Of a stretch of DNA of 5,970 nt, positions 1-4,911 are shown one piece after another; within the stretch, counting starts at the first letter, position 1; every line of letters starts with the position of its first letter. The notes beneath the pieces are model-generated. The model had not been told where the DNA came from and did not search any database. It saw only the letters and a program-made list of their open reading frames with translations. Made by a program: the position numbers and the translations under genes. Origin of the DNA: Patescibacteria group bacterium (GTDB lineage: Bacteria > Patescibacteriota > Gracilibacteria > UM-FILTER-43-11); contig JAJDCE010000042.1 of assembly GCA_029260985.1 (NCBI GenBank), positions 1-5,970 of the forward strand. The letters run 5' to 3'.

Positions 1-320
1 TTCTTTTTCTTTTTCAGGTGCTCGCAGTCGTAGTATCCTTCGCGCCTAAGCCAATACATCATGTGTCGTATATTCTTTACCATTGAAAAATATATAGTAT
101 TATCTGGCAGGGAAAATCTCTCTACAAAATACGCATGTGGGTTACAGTGAACGAGAATTAGATTATCTTCTTTATCAGTAAACATAAAATAAACGTTGTC
201 ACCAGAGTCGTCCCAATACACGTTTCCGGCGGAAAATTCAATCGACGCCGCGCTCTTGGCTAGCCTGGCTGCCTTTAATATCGTTGGTGGCGAAATGTGA
301 GAGGGAATATCATAGTCCAT
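1..320 (-). CDS. Partial hypothetical protein, C-terminus off the left edge
   Basis: Open frame reading leftward from an ATG at 320-318 through 106 codons and off the window edge, so the C-terminus is missing. The start is supported by a clean AAGGAG Shine-Dalgarno (complement of 325-330) five bases before the ATG and by a strong promoter further up. The protein is soluble-looking, with no signal peptide or membrane segment. An N-terminal stretch (residues 1-25) is helix-prone; residues 26-70 read as beta strands (FSAGNVYWDD, NVYFMFTDKEDNLILVHCN), followed by a helix with Tyr/Trp/Arg and a Lys-rich run at the cut. The strand-rich middle with 'G(D)NVYFMF' and 'LILVHCNP' suggests a small alpha/beta fold, but I do not recognise the family. 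It is divergent from the rightward operon. Confidence 0.8.
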   Translation of the reverse strand, partial: MDYDIPSHISPPTILKAARLAKSAASIEFSAGNVYWDDSGDNVYFMFTDKEDNLILVHCNPHAYFVERFSLPDNTIYFSMVKNIRHMMYWLRREGYYDCEHLKKKK

Positions 321-375
321 CGAGTCTCCTTGTAATTAACTAATACACTGTAGACCAACGCACTGATTAATTTTT

Positions 376-395
376 CCCGGTGGAGAGAACCTGGG
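376..395 (-). promoter_or_regulatory. Leader hairpin with anti-Shine-Dalgarno loop
   Basis: In the leader of the leftward gene, CCC-A-GGT pairs with ACC-GGG (one bulged A), leaving the 7-nt loop TCTCTCC. The loop contains TCTCC, which is complementary to the GGAGA of the gene's own Shine-Dalgarno (complement of 325-329). A loop-to-SD interaction could lower translation. The stem is short (6 bp) and purine/pyrimidine-rich complementarity to an SD is easy to get by chance, so this is a weak call. Confidence 0.3.
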
Positions 396-435
396 CTGAA
401 TACAGTCTAATACTCTTCTTTTCTCACTAGTAGCT

Positions 436-464
436 ATTTTACTGTCGGCAAGGAATGATGTCAA
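436..464 (-). promoter_or_regulatory. Sigma70-type promoter for the leftward gene
   Basis: Reading leftward, TTGACA (complement of 459-464), a 17-nt spacer, then TAAAAT (complement of 436-441). This is a consensus -35, optimal spacing and a near-consensus -10. Transcription would start near 429-430, giving a leader of about 110 nt before the ATG at 320. Prediction from sequence only. Confidence 0.75.
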
Positions 465-534
465 GCACTAAAAATAACATAAATAAAGAAAGTATTAAGA
501 GTTAAAGCAGCACCTAAAAGATTTAATCCGCCCC

Positions 535-562
535 TTGACCTGATTTTTTGCGACACTACAAT
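535..562 (+). promoter_or_regulatory. Sigma70-type promoter of the rightward operon
   Basis: TTGACC (535-540), a 16-nt spacer, TACAAT (557-562). The expected transcription start (about 568-570) falls on the first bases of the Shine-Dalgarno AAGGAGGTG (568-576), and the ATG is at 581. The predicted 5' leader is therefore only 11-13 nt, just long enough to hold the ribosome binding site. Confidence 0.65.
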
Positions 563-580
563 CGGGCAAGGAGGTGTTCT

Positions 581-787
581 ATGAGAGACCCAGCGAGAAT
601 TGCGAGAATGTGTGAAAAACTCAGGAAAATTTGGCAGAGGAAACCCGACCAACGACTCGGTCAACTTATTGCGAATTTTTCTAGGACTTGTAGTCCAGAT
701 TGGGGTGTCCATGCGTCGGTCATCTTCAACATGGAGGACGACCTTTGTGAGGTAATAATAGATAAAGAGTTAAATAATGAAAGTTAA
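581..787 (+). CDS. Small conserved phage-type protein (MRDPxRI...IW..PDxRLGQLI family)
   Basis: A 68-residue protein. The frame stays open upstream to a TTG at 548, but ATG 581 is chosen because a near-perfect Shine-Dalgarno (AAGGAGGTG, 568-576) sits at the right distance and because family members begin MRD-P/x-RI. Visible signature: MRDPARIARMCEKL (1-14), IW (18-19), PDQRLGQLI (24-32), then an acidic MEDDLCEVI segment (53-61). This matches, as I remember it, a widespread family of about 60-80-residue proteins in phages and bacteria with the pattern MRD..RI..L...IW...PD.R..Q...N ... EDD...L. Its function is unknown. It is the first gene of the operon. No membrane segment or cysteine motif. 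Confidence 0.85.
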   Translation: MRDPARIARMCEKLRKIWQRKPDQRLGQLIANFSRTCSPDWGVHASVIFNMEDDLCEVIIDKELNNES

Positions 788-914
788 GAATTTTGTATGT
801 CCGTCATGTAAAAAGAATACGCCCAATTGCGTGTTTGAGATTTGTAAGAAATGCAAGATAACGATTTGTTTTAAGTGTACCAAGAAAAGTGATAGATGTA
901 GGGGGTGCAGATGA
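777..914 (+). CDS. 45-residue protein with four CxxC pairs (putative zinc-binding)
   Basis: ATG at 777 overlaps the end of the previous gene by 11 nt, and the TGA (912-914) overlaps the next ATG (911), so it fits the coupled operon. The 45-residue product has nine cysteines. Eight form four CxxC pairs at 8/11, 23/26, 31/34 and 41/44, spaced C-x2-C-x11-C-x2-C-x4-C-x2-C-x6-C-x2-C; the ninth is Cys18. The spacing is that of a two-zinc cross-brace (pairs 1+3 and 2+4), as in FYVE and RING-like domains, though it could equally be two consecutive zinc ribbons. The rest is Lys-rich (14 Lys plus Arg), compatible with nucleic-acid binding. The ribosome site is weak (AAAGAG), so it probably relies on translational coupling. 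Function unknown. Confidence 0.7.
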   Translation: MKVKNFVCPSCKKNTPNCVFEICKKCKITICFKCTKKSDRCRGCR

Positions 915-1183
915 TAGATGGTTTTAGGAATAAAAAGATAAATGAACAAAAATGGAACGCTCCTAGCGAGAAATATCTATTAATTCATAGGCTATTTACA
1001 TTTCTAGATGAATGGTTATGGTATGGGGTGCTTTTAGTGTTGTTCTTTACCGGCAATTATATAATGACAGGCGTAGTATTTATTTTTGGTGCTGTGTTTA
1101 ATATCGTTTCTTACAATAACCAATGGGAAATGGAAAATAAAAGATTTAATAGATTCGAGGAGCGAAGATGGACAGGAAAATAA
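911..1183 (+). CDS. Small membrane protein with two transmembrane helices
   Basis: A 90-residue protein. The ATG at 911 overlaps the stop of the preceding gene in an ATGA arrangement and follows a strong SD (AGGGGGTG, about 900-907); an in-frame GTG at 905 is inside that SD and is not used here. Residues 1-34 are hydrophilic; residues 36-50 (WLWYGVLLVLFFTGN region) and 51-68 (MTGVVFIFGAVFNIVSY region) form two hydrophobic helices with a short turn. The C-terminus (69-90) is charged, rich in Arg, Glu and Asn. Both termini would lie on the same side of the membrane. The product is not recognised. A holin-like role can be imagined for a two-helix phage protein, but nothing specific supports it. 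Confidence 0.8.
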   Translation: MIDGFRNKKINEQKWNAPSEKYLLIHRLFTFLDEWLWYGVLLVLFFTGNYIMTGVVFIFGAVFNIVSYNNQWEMENKRFNRFEERRWTGK

Positions 1184-1196
1184 AAGAGGAGGAATT

Positions 1197-1742
1197 ATGA
1201 ATAGTATTGAGTTTTTGTTTTGGCTACAGGGATTTTTCGAGCTTTCAAAGCCAGCCTGCTTGTTAGAAAGCCAAGTAGAAGAGATTGATAATCATATTAA
1301 ATTGGTCAAGAAAGAAAATCCCACTATCTCCAATTTTGTCGCTGGAATTGATGGAGCACTTGAGTTTTTTAATGCCGCGAAAATTGACTTTGATATTGGA
1401 TTATCGGATAAAGAAAGTAGTAAGTTTTTCTATACAAGATTAACCTCACATTTAAAGACTCTAACCAATTTAATTGAAGTTAGGTTAAAGGAAGAGTTGA
1501 ATAAAAAAACACCGCGAATGGATAGGCCAGGCCATGTTGTATTTAACGACCCTCCAATATTCACATACAACCCCAATTTAATACAGATACAGGGGACCGG
1601 TTTAATACAGCCACAGGGGACTGAAATAGTTTGGCAAAGCGACGGAGGGGCCAAGACTTGTGAGAATCTTTTCCTATATGAAGGTTATGGCAATGACGCC
1701 AGTATAGACCTTTCTCCAGAACGCCCTCCGGGAAGCTGTTAA
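1197..1742 (+). CDS. Phage conserved hypothetical protein (WLQGFFEL family)
   Basis: A 181-residue protein. ATG 1197 is preceded by GAGGAGG (1186-1192); the frame is open further upstream to 1086, but that would run deep into the previous gene. The N-terminus, MNSIEFLFWLQGFFEL, followed by a Q-V-x-x-I-x-x-H-I stretch (about residues 25-35), is the hallmark of a family common in tailed phages, where similar starts (F.YWLQG.FE......L...Q...I..HL) recur. Its function is unknown to me. Residues 1-105 are mostly helical. From residue 110 the chain becomes low-complexity, rich in Pro, Gly and Asn, and contains a duplicated LIQxQGT element. The family signature is at the N-terminus only; the tail looks lineage-specific. 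Confidence 0.85.
   Translation: MNSIEFLFWLQGFFELSKPACLLESQVEEIDNHIKLVKKENPTISNFVAGIDGALEFFNAAKIDFDIGLSDKESSKFFYTRLTSHLKTLTNLIEVRLKEELNKKTPRMDRPGHVVFNDPPIFTYNPNLIQIQGTGLIQPQGTEIVWQSDGGAKTCENLFLYEGYGNDASIDLSPERPPGSC
1577..1624 (+). repeat. Two-copy 24-bp tandem duplication inside a gene
   Basis: Units 1577-1600 and 1601-1624 differ at only a few positions (both begin TTTAATACAG and share ACAGGGGAC). The length is a multiple of three, so the protein carries LIQIQGTG followed by LIQPQGTE. This looks like a recent in-frame slippage or duplication in the variable tail. Confidence 0.85.
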
Positions 1743-1855
1743 TGATTAAACATTCTGTTAGATGGCGTAGTGATACTATAATGGTCAAAATCGGCAAGTA
1801 CTTTATCCCAAGGGTAATTGTATTCGGGGAATATTTTATAAGGGCCAAAGAATGA
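1742..1855 (+). CDS. 37-residue hypothetical protein
   Basis: The ATG at 1742 shares a base with the preceding TAA (1740-1742), and its TGA (1853-1855) overlaps the next ATG (1852). GGGA at 1730-1733 may serve as SD. The sequence begins MIKHSVRWRS and includes KIGKYFIPRVIVFGEYF: basic, with a hydrophobic centre that reads as beta strands. It has no recognisable domain. The main support is that it exactly fills the gap between two coupled genes with overlaps on both sides, which is unlikely for a chance frame. Confidence 0.6.
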   Translation: MIKHSVRWRSDTIMVKIGKYFIPRVIVFGEYFIRAKE

Positions 1856-2046
1856 TTTTAATTATGATTATAATAGGGCTATTTTTCATGATAACAATTC
1901 CAATCTATATAAAGGTTGAGGAACGTGCTGCTAGAGAAGAAGAAGATGAAGCTGCACTTGAGGCTGCATTAACTGCGTGGATAGAAGAGCCGACAAAGGC
2001 AAGCCGCGAAAAAATAAACAAAGCACTGGAGAAACGATATGGATAG
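1852..2046 (+). CDS. Single-pass membrane protein with charged helical tail
   Basis: A 64-residue protein. The ATG overlaps the preceding stop (ATGA), with AAGGG at 1840-1844 as SD. Residues 2-20 are almost purely Ile, Leu, Met and Phe and form a membrane anchor, probably uncleaved. Residues 21-64 are Glu/Lys/Ala/Arg-rich and should form a long amphipathic helix (VEERAAREEEDEAALEAAL, then a PTKASREKINKALEK segment). The layout of a short N-terminal anchor plus a charged helix is reminiscent of phage spanin-type inner-membrane subunits, but this chain is short and there is no lysis gene nearby, so I leave the function open. Its end overlaps the next gene by 8 nt. Confidence 0.8.
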   Translation: MILIMIIIGLFFMITIPIYIKVEERAAREEEDEAALEAALTAWIEEPTKASREKINKALEKRYG

Positions 2047-2542
2047 AGAACTAAGAGAAATGATGCGGCGAAATAATATTGAGCCAGTTAGTGCCGAGGA
2101 ATTAGTTGCTCGCAGAAGTCGCGCTGGCCTCTGCGTTTTGTGTGCTAGAGAAACAGATAATGAGTGTCCTTGTTTTGCTAGATACCTATACAAAGACAAA
2201 GATAATTCTTTCCGCCTTAGGCGAGACCAAAGGTCTACTTTGCCCTGCGGAATGGTCACAGGAATTAATAGTAGAGATTTGACGCTGAGGGTTCTGATGT
2301 TTCTCGGACCAGACGGCAAAACAATAAAACGGGAGGATACAGTAATAAAATTCGCGGGGGTTGTTGATTGGGATACTGCTGTTTTAGGAGGGATTGACGT
2401 GGGGGAGAAAGAAAAGAGGGTATTGAGAGAATATTTGTCGGCGCTGGACACTAACGACTTTGGATTGGGGCCGAAGCCCTCAACCTTCTTTCCTAGTAGC
2501 GGACCTGAAGATAAGATTAAAATTGAGGAGAAAGAGGATTAG
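2039..2542 (+). CDS. Hypothetical protein with a cysteine cluster
   Basis: A 167-residue protein. ATG 2039 lies inside the end of the previous gene; TGGAGAA (2028-2034) is the SD. Residues 1-30 form a charged helix containing NNIEPVSAEELVARR. Cys32, Cys35, Cys43 and Cys45 (CVLC, then CPC) make a compact potential zinc site. Residues 60-120 look like a beta-rich domain (LPCGMVTGINSRDLTLRVLMF, then DTVIKFAGVVDWD). The C-terminus is acidic and disordered (PSSGPED, KIEEKED). Last gene of the operon. I do not recognise the family. A small zinc-stabilised virion or DNA-interacting protein is possible, but nothing in the sequence decides it. Confidence 0.85.
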   Translation: MDRELREMMRRNNIEPVSAEELVARRSRAGLCVLCARETDNECPCFARYLYKDKDNSFRLRRDQRSTLPCGMVTGINSRDLTLRVLMFLGPDGKTIKREDTVIKFAGVVDWDTAVLGGIDVGEKEKRVLREYLSALDTNDFGLGPKPSTFFPSSGPEDKIKIEEKED

Positions 2543-2617
2543 GTAAAACATTTCGTAGTACTCAGTTGCTCATATGGGTTTAGGTTGTGCTCTTAATGAG
2601 AGATTGGGTAAAACATT
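2542..2617 (+). repeat. Direct repeat of an 11-mer at the operon end
   Basis: GGTAAAACATT occurs at 2542-2552, immediately at the stop codon of the last operon gene, and again at 2607-2617, 65 bp apart. Between them lies a weak stem CTCT(N5)AGAG (2590-2602). No run of T follows, so this is not a convincing terminator. Confidence 0.5.
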
Positions 2618-3160
2618 GAGAATAATTTGGCTCACAGTTTCTTGACCCCCGCCCTTTCTTCTCACTCTCGTTTCATGATGCGAATCTGAAAAACACCACC
2701 CCCCGCGCACTTTGTTCACGTCTCCGTTTGGACACGCGCGATTCCGCTCGTCGCCATTTGGCGCCACCCACCGAGCGTTTCCGCCGAGCGCAATCGCCCA
2801 CTACCGAGCGTTTTCGCCTAGTCGCTGAGCGTCACCCCCTACCCTCTGAAAACCGCGCTATGAGCGGATTCTAGCGTGGTGACGTTCAACGTCGTTTTTG
2901 TGGCCCTTCAGCGTCACAAGTGTCAGAACGAAACCTTTAAACCCTTTGTTTCCGACGATTCCACGTCAATGCGTTTGCTATATGTATCTTGTCAAACGCG
3001 GAGCGGGGTCTCGAATGCGTCCCACGGGACGATTCAGCCGGTGCTACGCATTTGACGCGCTCCTTCACAATTCGTGTCAGTTTCGTTTCGGGTTTGTCTC
3101 ACTTTGCGTCGCACGGGCAATGAGTGGATTGAATCAAAGTTGAAACGAAAGCATGGAACT
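2543..3160. other. Gene-free stretch: boundary between AT-rich operon and repeat field
   Basis: No reading frame here has a plausible ribosome site. The first part (to about 2640) resembles the operon in composition. From about 2640 the sequence becomes richer in C and G and begins to show the GTCTC/GACAC pentamers (first clear case 2720-2735), five GAGCG elements (2773-2866), a perfect inverted repeat GACGTT-C-AACGTC (2881-2893), an inverted GAAAC/GTTTC pair (2930-2952) and GTCCC-AC-GGGAC (3019-3030). Dense runs of the 11-bp motif follow at 3008-3023 and 3074-3112. No clear terminator or promoter is visible. Confidence 0.6.
2773..2866 (+). repeat. Cluster of GAGCG elements
   Basis: GAGCG at 2773, 2786, 2806, 2827 and 2862, the first three preceded by CC and all in a CG-rich, CGCC-interrupted setting; TGAGCGTCAC (2826-2835) is echoed by TCAGCGTCAC (2908-2917). 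Spacing is irregular (13, 20, 21, 35 bp), so it is a local cluster and not a regular tandem array. Confidence 0.45.
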
Positions 3161-3225
3161 AAAATGGGTCACGGTCAAATGCGTGTCAAACGCGTGTCAG
3201 GTTCAATTCCTGAAGACCCTATTTT
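3161..3225 (+). other. tRNA-like three-way junction in the leader of the DnaJ-type gene
   Basis: An outer stem pairs 3161-3170 (AAAAT GGGTC) with 3215-3225 (GACCC, bulged T, ATTTT). Inside are a 4-bp hairpin (GCGT 3181-3184 with ACGC 3190-3193) and a perfect 5-bp/7-nt arm, TCAGG-TTCAATT-CCTGA (3197-3213). The loop fits the tRNA T-loop consensus TTCRANN, and the arm is followed, as in a tRNA, by the 3' acceptor-like strand. It is not a complete tRNA: only about 25 nt lie between the 5' acceptor strand and the T-arm, so D-arm and anticodon arm cannot both exist, and no CCA follows. It could be a degenerate tRNA, a tRNA mimic, or a leader structure; the SD of the next gene starts 9 nt after it. 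Confidence 0.45.
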
Positions 3226-3245
3226 GAAACGCAAAGGAGACTCAA

Positions 3246-3455
3246 ATGTCAATTCAGATTCAGATACGTCCCAAGCCTTCCAAATGCGTGCCGTGCTCGG
3301 GTCACGGGACTGTAAAGGTGAAGATACATGGAACGCGCGGCCTAGTCAAATGCGTGTCATGCGCAGGCTTCGGGCTCACAACGCGGGACGCAAACGTGGC
3401 GTATGCTCGCCGCCTTGTGGAACGTAAGCGACACGGTTTCGTTATCGTCTCGTAA
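3246..3455 (+). CDS. Minimal DnaJ-type zinc-finger protein
   Basis: A 69-residue protein; ATG 3246 follows AGGAG (3235-3239) by six bases. It carries two perfect CxxCxGxG motifs, CVPCSGHG (14-21) and CVSCAGFG (36-43), joined by a short basic beta-type linker, then a basic helix (VAYARRLVERKR). In DnaJ/Hsp40, pairs of such motifs bind one zinc ion in the cysteine-rich domain. Here there is no J-domain and no substrate-binding domain, so it is not a chaperone cofactor in the usual sense. Small stand-alone proteins with this finger are known from phages and bacteria, with no settled function. Overlapping frames in this stretch lack an SD. The codons for KCV in both knuckles (AAA-TGC-GTG) coincide with copies of the 11-bp DNA motif. 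Confidence 0.85.
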   Translation: MSIQIQIRPKPSKCVPCSGHGTVKVKIHGTRGLVKCVSCAGFGLTTRDANVAYARRLVERKRHGFVIVS

Positions 3456-3516
3456 GCGTCCCAACGGGACGGGTGGCTAACTACCTTCCGTCTCATTTCT
3501 GTTTCGTTTCACCATA

Positions 3517-3539
3517 CGTGTCACCATAAGGCTGACACG
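3517..3539 (+). promoter_or_regulatory. Hairpin abutting the ribosome site of the 161-residue gene
   Basis: CGTGTCA (3517-3523) pairs with TGACACG (3533-3539), extended by CC/GG around an ATAA loop with one bulged C. The stem ends one base before AAAGGAG (3541-3547), and its 3' arm is the first box of a GRNAC motif. A stem this close to the SD may tune translation or protect the 5' end of the message. The arms also belong to the general repeat field, so the pairing could be incidental. Confidence 0.4.
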
Positions 3540-3553
3540 CAAAGGAGTCTATT

Positions 3554-4039
3554 ATGACCCGTATCCTCCCTCGTTTCATTACAGTCGCAGCAGCAACGAG
3601 TGCGGTGGCACTAAAACGACCCCAAAACTGGGCCCAATTTGAAATCGTCCCGGTTGTGAGCCCCAACGCCGACTATGCGATTCACTTGCGTAGCAACAAT
3701 CGTTTCACGGCTGGCGGTCAGGAGTATCGCCTAGTGGGACGCATATGCGACGGTGAGATTTTCCTCGCCAACGCCTACAACCGGCGCGACACGCAAGAGT
3801 GGCGCTTTTGGACGCTCGCCAGTCTCATGGCACGTACGTTCGACTTGCGTTTCGCTGGCGCTTCGCAGTGGCCCTGCCCCACGGCACGTATCTGGCACGG
3901 AAACGAGCCGCAAGGCGCGGCTGACACGCTAATGGGACGTGGGCGCAACAAGGACGCCGACGCCGACAAGGCGCAGGCGGCGCGCAAGGCGATAGACTTC
4001 GGCGCGGCAATGGCGGCACGATTGGCGGCGCGAGCGTAG
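3554..4039 (+). CDS. Hypothetical protein, 161 residues
   Basis: ATG 3554 follows AAAGGAG (3541-3547) with six-base spacing from AGGAG, the same geometry as the DnaJ-type gene before it. The N-terminus (MTRILPRFITVAAATSAVAL) is basic then small and hydrophobic and could resemble a weak signal or anchor. The middle (30-120) has alternating strands such as YRLVGRICDGEIFLANAY, then a helix with Trp and Leu (EWRFWTLASLMARTF). The C-terminus (130-161) is Ala/Asp/Lys-rich (DADADKAQAARKA, AAMAARLAARA), probably a solvent-exposed helix. Only two cysteines, no zinc site. I do not recognise it. The gene itself contains several 11-bp-phased GRNAC boxes in different codon frames, so the repeat is not imposed by the protein. 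Visibly more GC-rich than the left operon. Confidence 0.8.
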   Translation: MTRILPRFITVAAATSAVALKRPQNWAQFEIVPVVSPNADYAIHLRSNNRFTAGGQEYRLVGRICDGEIFLANAYNRRDTQEWRFWTLASLMARTFDLRFAGASQWPCPTARIWHGNEPQGAADTLMGRGRNKDADADKAQAARKAIDFGAAMAARLAARA

Positions 4040-4316
4040 CACTTGCGTTTCACGGGGCGGGGAAGGCAGGAGAGCAAATGGGACGCAAATGAAACGTCGT
4101 GAAACGCAAAGGGGAAGCTACTAGGAAGAAAATAAAGCGCGAAACGCAAAGGAAACTAATCAAAATCCGCCAACGTCAGTCAAAATAATAACACGCAAAT
4201 GGCACGATTAAATCTGATTCAAATGCGTGTCTGTTGTAAACCCATTCCCTCAATCGTTTCATGGCATGGGAAAGGAACTGATTATTTCGGAACGCAAACA
4301 AAACGACCTTTAGTAT

Positions 4317-4420
4317 GGCACGCAACCGAAACGATTATTCTGAGGCTCGTATGAGGGTCGTTTTCTGCTACGCAAACGGGGCGATTATTCTGTGCGACGC
4401 AAACGAGGCGATTAATTTTG
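4317..4420 (+). repeat. 27-bp composite repeats of the GRNAC motif
   Basis: Units start at 4317, 4367 and 4394 with the layout box5-GCAAMC-box5-GATTAW-TCTGR/T (11+11+5 bp). The units at 4317 and 4367 share GATTATTCTG after the second box; the unit at 4394 abuts the previous one and ends GATTAATTTTG. A variant pair, GGCTC/GGGTC (4344/4355), fills the gap between the first two. This is the only place where the motif forms a near-tandem array. Confidence 0.7.
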
Positions 4421-4749
4421 CCGCTGTATACGTCTCTCCTAGTAGCACGCATATGAGACTATTCAAATACGTTTCACCATACGTCTCACGTTCGACCTAT
4501 CAAACCCAATTAAGGTAAAGTAGTAGTTGTTCTGACGACACGCAAATGACACGGCGGCGGGAACGAGAGGCACGAGCGACACGCAAATGAACCAGCCGTC
4601 AATAGGAAAAAGTCTCTTGACCAAGGATAAAGGAGTTATGGGAGGGACGCAAATGAGACTTTATGTACCCATAGGGGAAAAAGTGATACGCAAACGAAAC
4701 AAATAATCATAAGTCTTTTCATATCAAGCTGAAACGCAAATTAAACGAA

Positions 4750-4779
4750 CCGTCAATAGAAAACAAAGGCTATTGACGG
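4750..4779 (+). repeat. Perfect 10-bp inverted repeat
   Basis: CCGTCAATAG (4750-4759) and CTATTGACGG (4770-4779) with a 10-nt A-rich loop. A third copy of the left arm is at 4596-4605, also placed shortly after a two-box motif copy (4578/4589 and 4731/4742). It is not followed by a T-run, so it is more likely a protein site or RNA hairpin than a terminator. Confidence 0.7.
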
Positions 4780-4887
4780 CGACACGCATATGACACATAA
4801 GTCCTTTCGTTTCACATGACACGCTAATGAAGAGTATTAGCTAACGTCTCACGAGCACGTCCGGCCATGACACGCTAATGTAACGGT

Positions 4888-4911
4888 AAAACGGCGATTC
4901 TGGCCCGTTTT
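4888..4911. other. Short stem AAAACGG/CCGTTTT
   Basis: AAAACGG (4888-4894) pairs with CCGTTTT (4905-4911) around a 10-nt loop. It could act as a weak terminator on either strand because the T-run is part of the stem, but the GC part is only three pairs. Confidence 0.25.

Noticed and set aside
461..712. Leftward 83-residue frame
   Set aside because: Antisense to the well-supported gene at 581-787 and to the operon promoter; no ribosome site.
3140..3165. Promoter TTGAAA...TAAAAT before the DnaJ-type gene
   Set aside because: The spacer is only 14 nt, too short for a normal sigma70 promoter.
2898..3427. Overlapping rightward frames at 2898-3143 and 3074-3427
   Set aside because: GTG starts without ribosome sites. 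The second overlaps the DnaJ-type gene in another frame and lacks any motif, while the 3246 frame has an SD and two perfect CxxCxGxG motifs.
4315..4518. 67-residue rightward frame
   Set aside because: No ribosome site, and its sequence is dictated by the 27-bp repeat units (repeating R/Y-A-N-x-A-I segments).
4587..4706. 39-residue frame starting inside a motif copy (and a 14-residue one before it, 4546-4590, ending in ATGA overlap)
   Set aside because: The ATG belongs to the ACGCAAATG motif, other copies give frames of only a few codons, and no SD is at proper spacing for 4587. An internal ATG at 4653 has GGAGGG upstream but would encode just 17 residues.
4083..4880. PurR/LacI-family operators, because ACGCAAACG is the PurR half-site
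   Set aside because: PurR-type operators are palindromes (ACGCAAACG followed by its mirrored half). Here the core is followed by a direct copy of the first box, not an inverted half, in nearly all copies.
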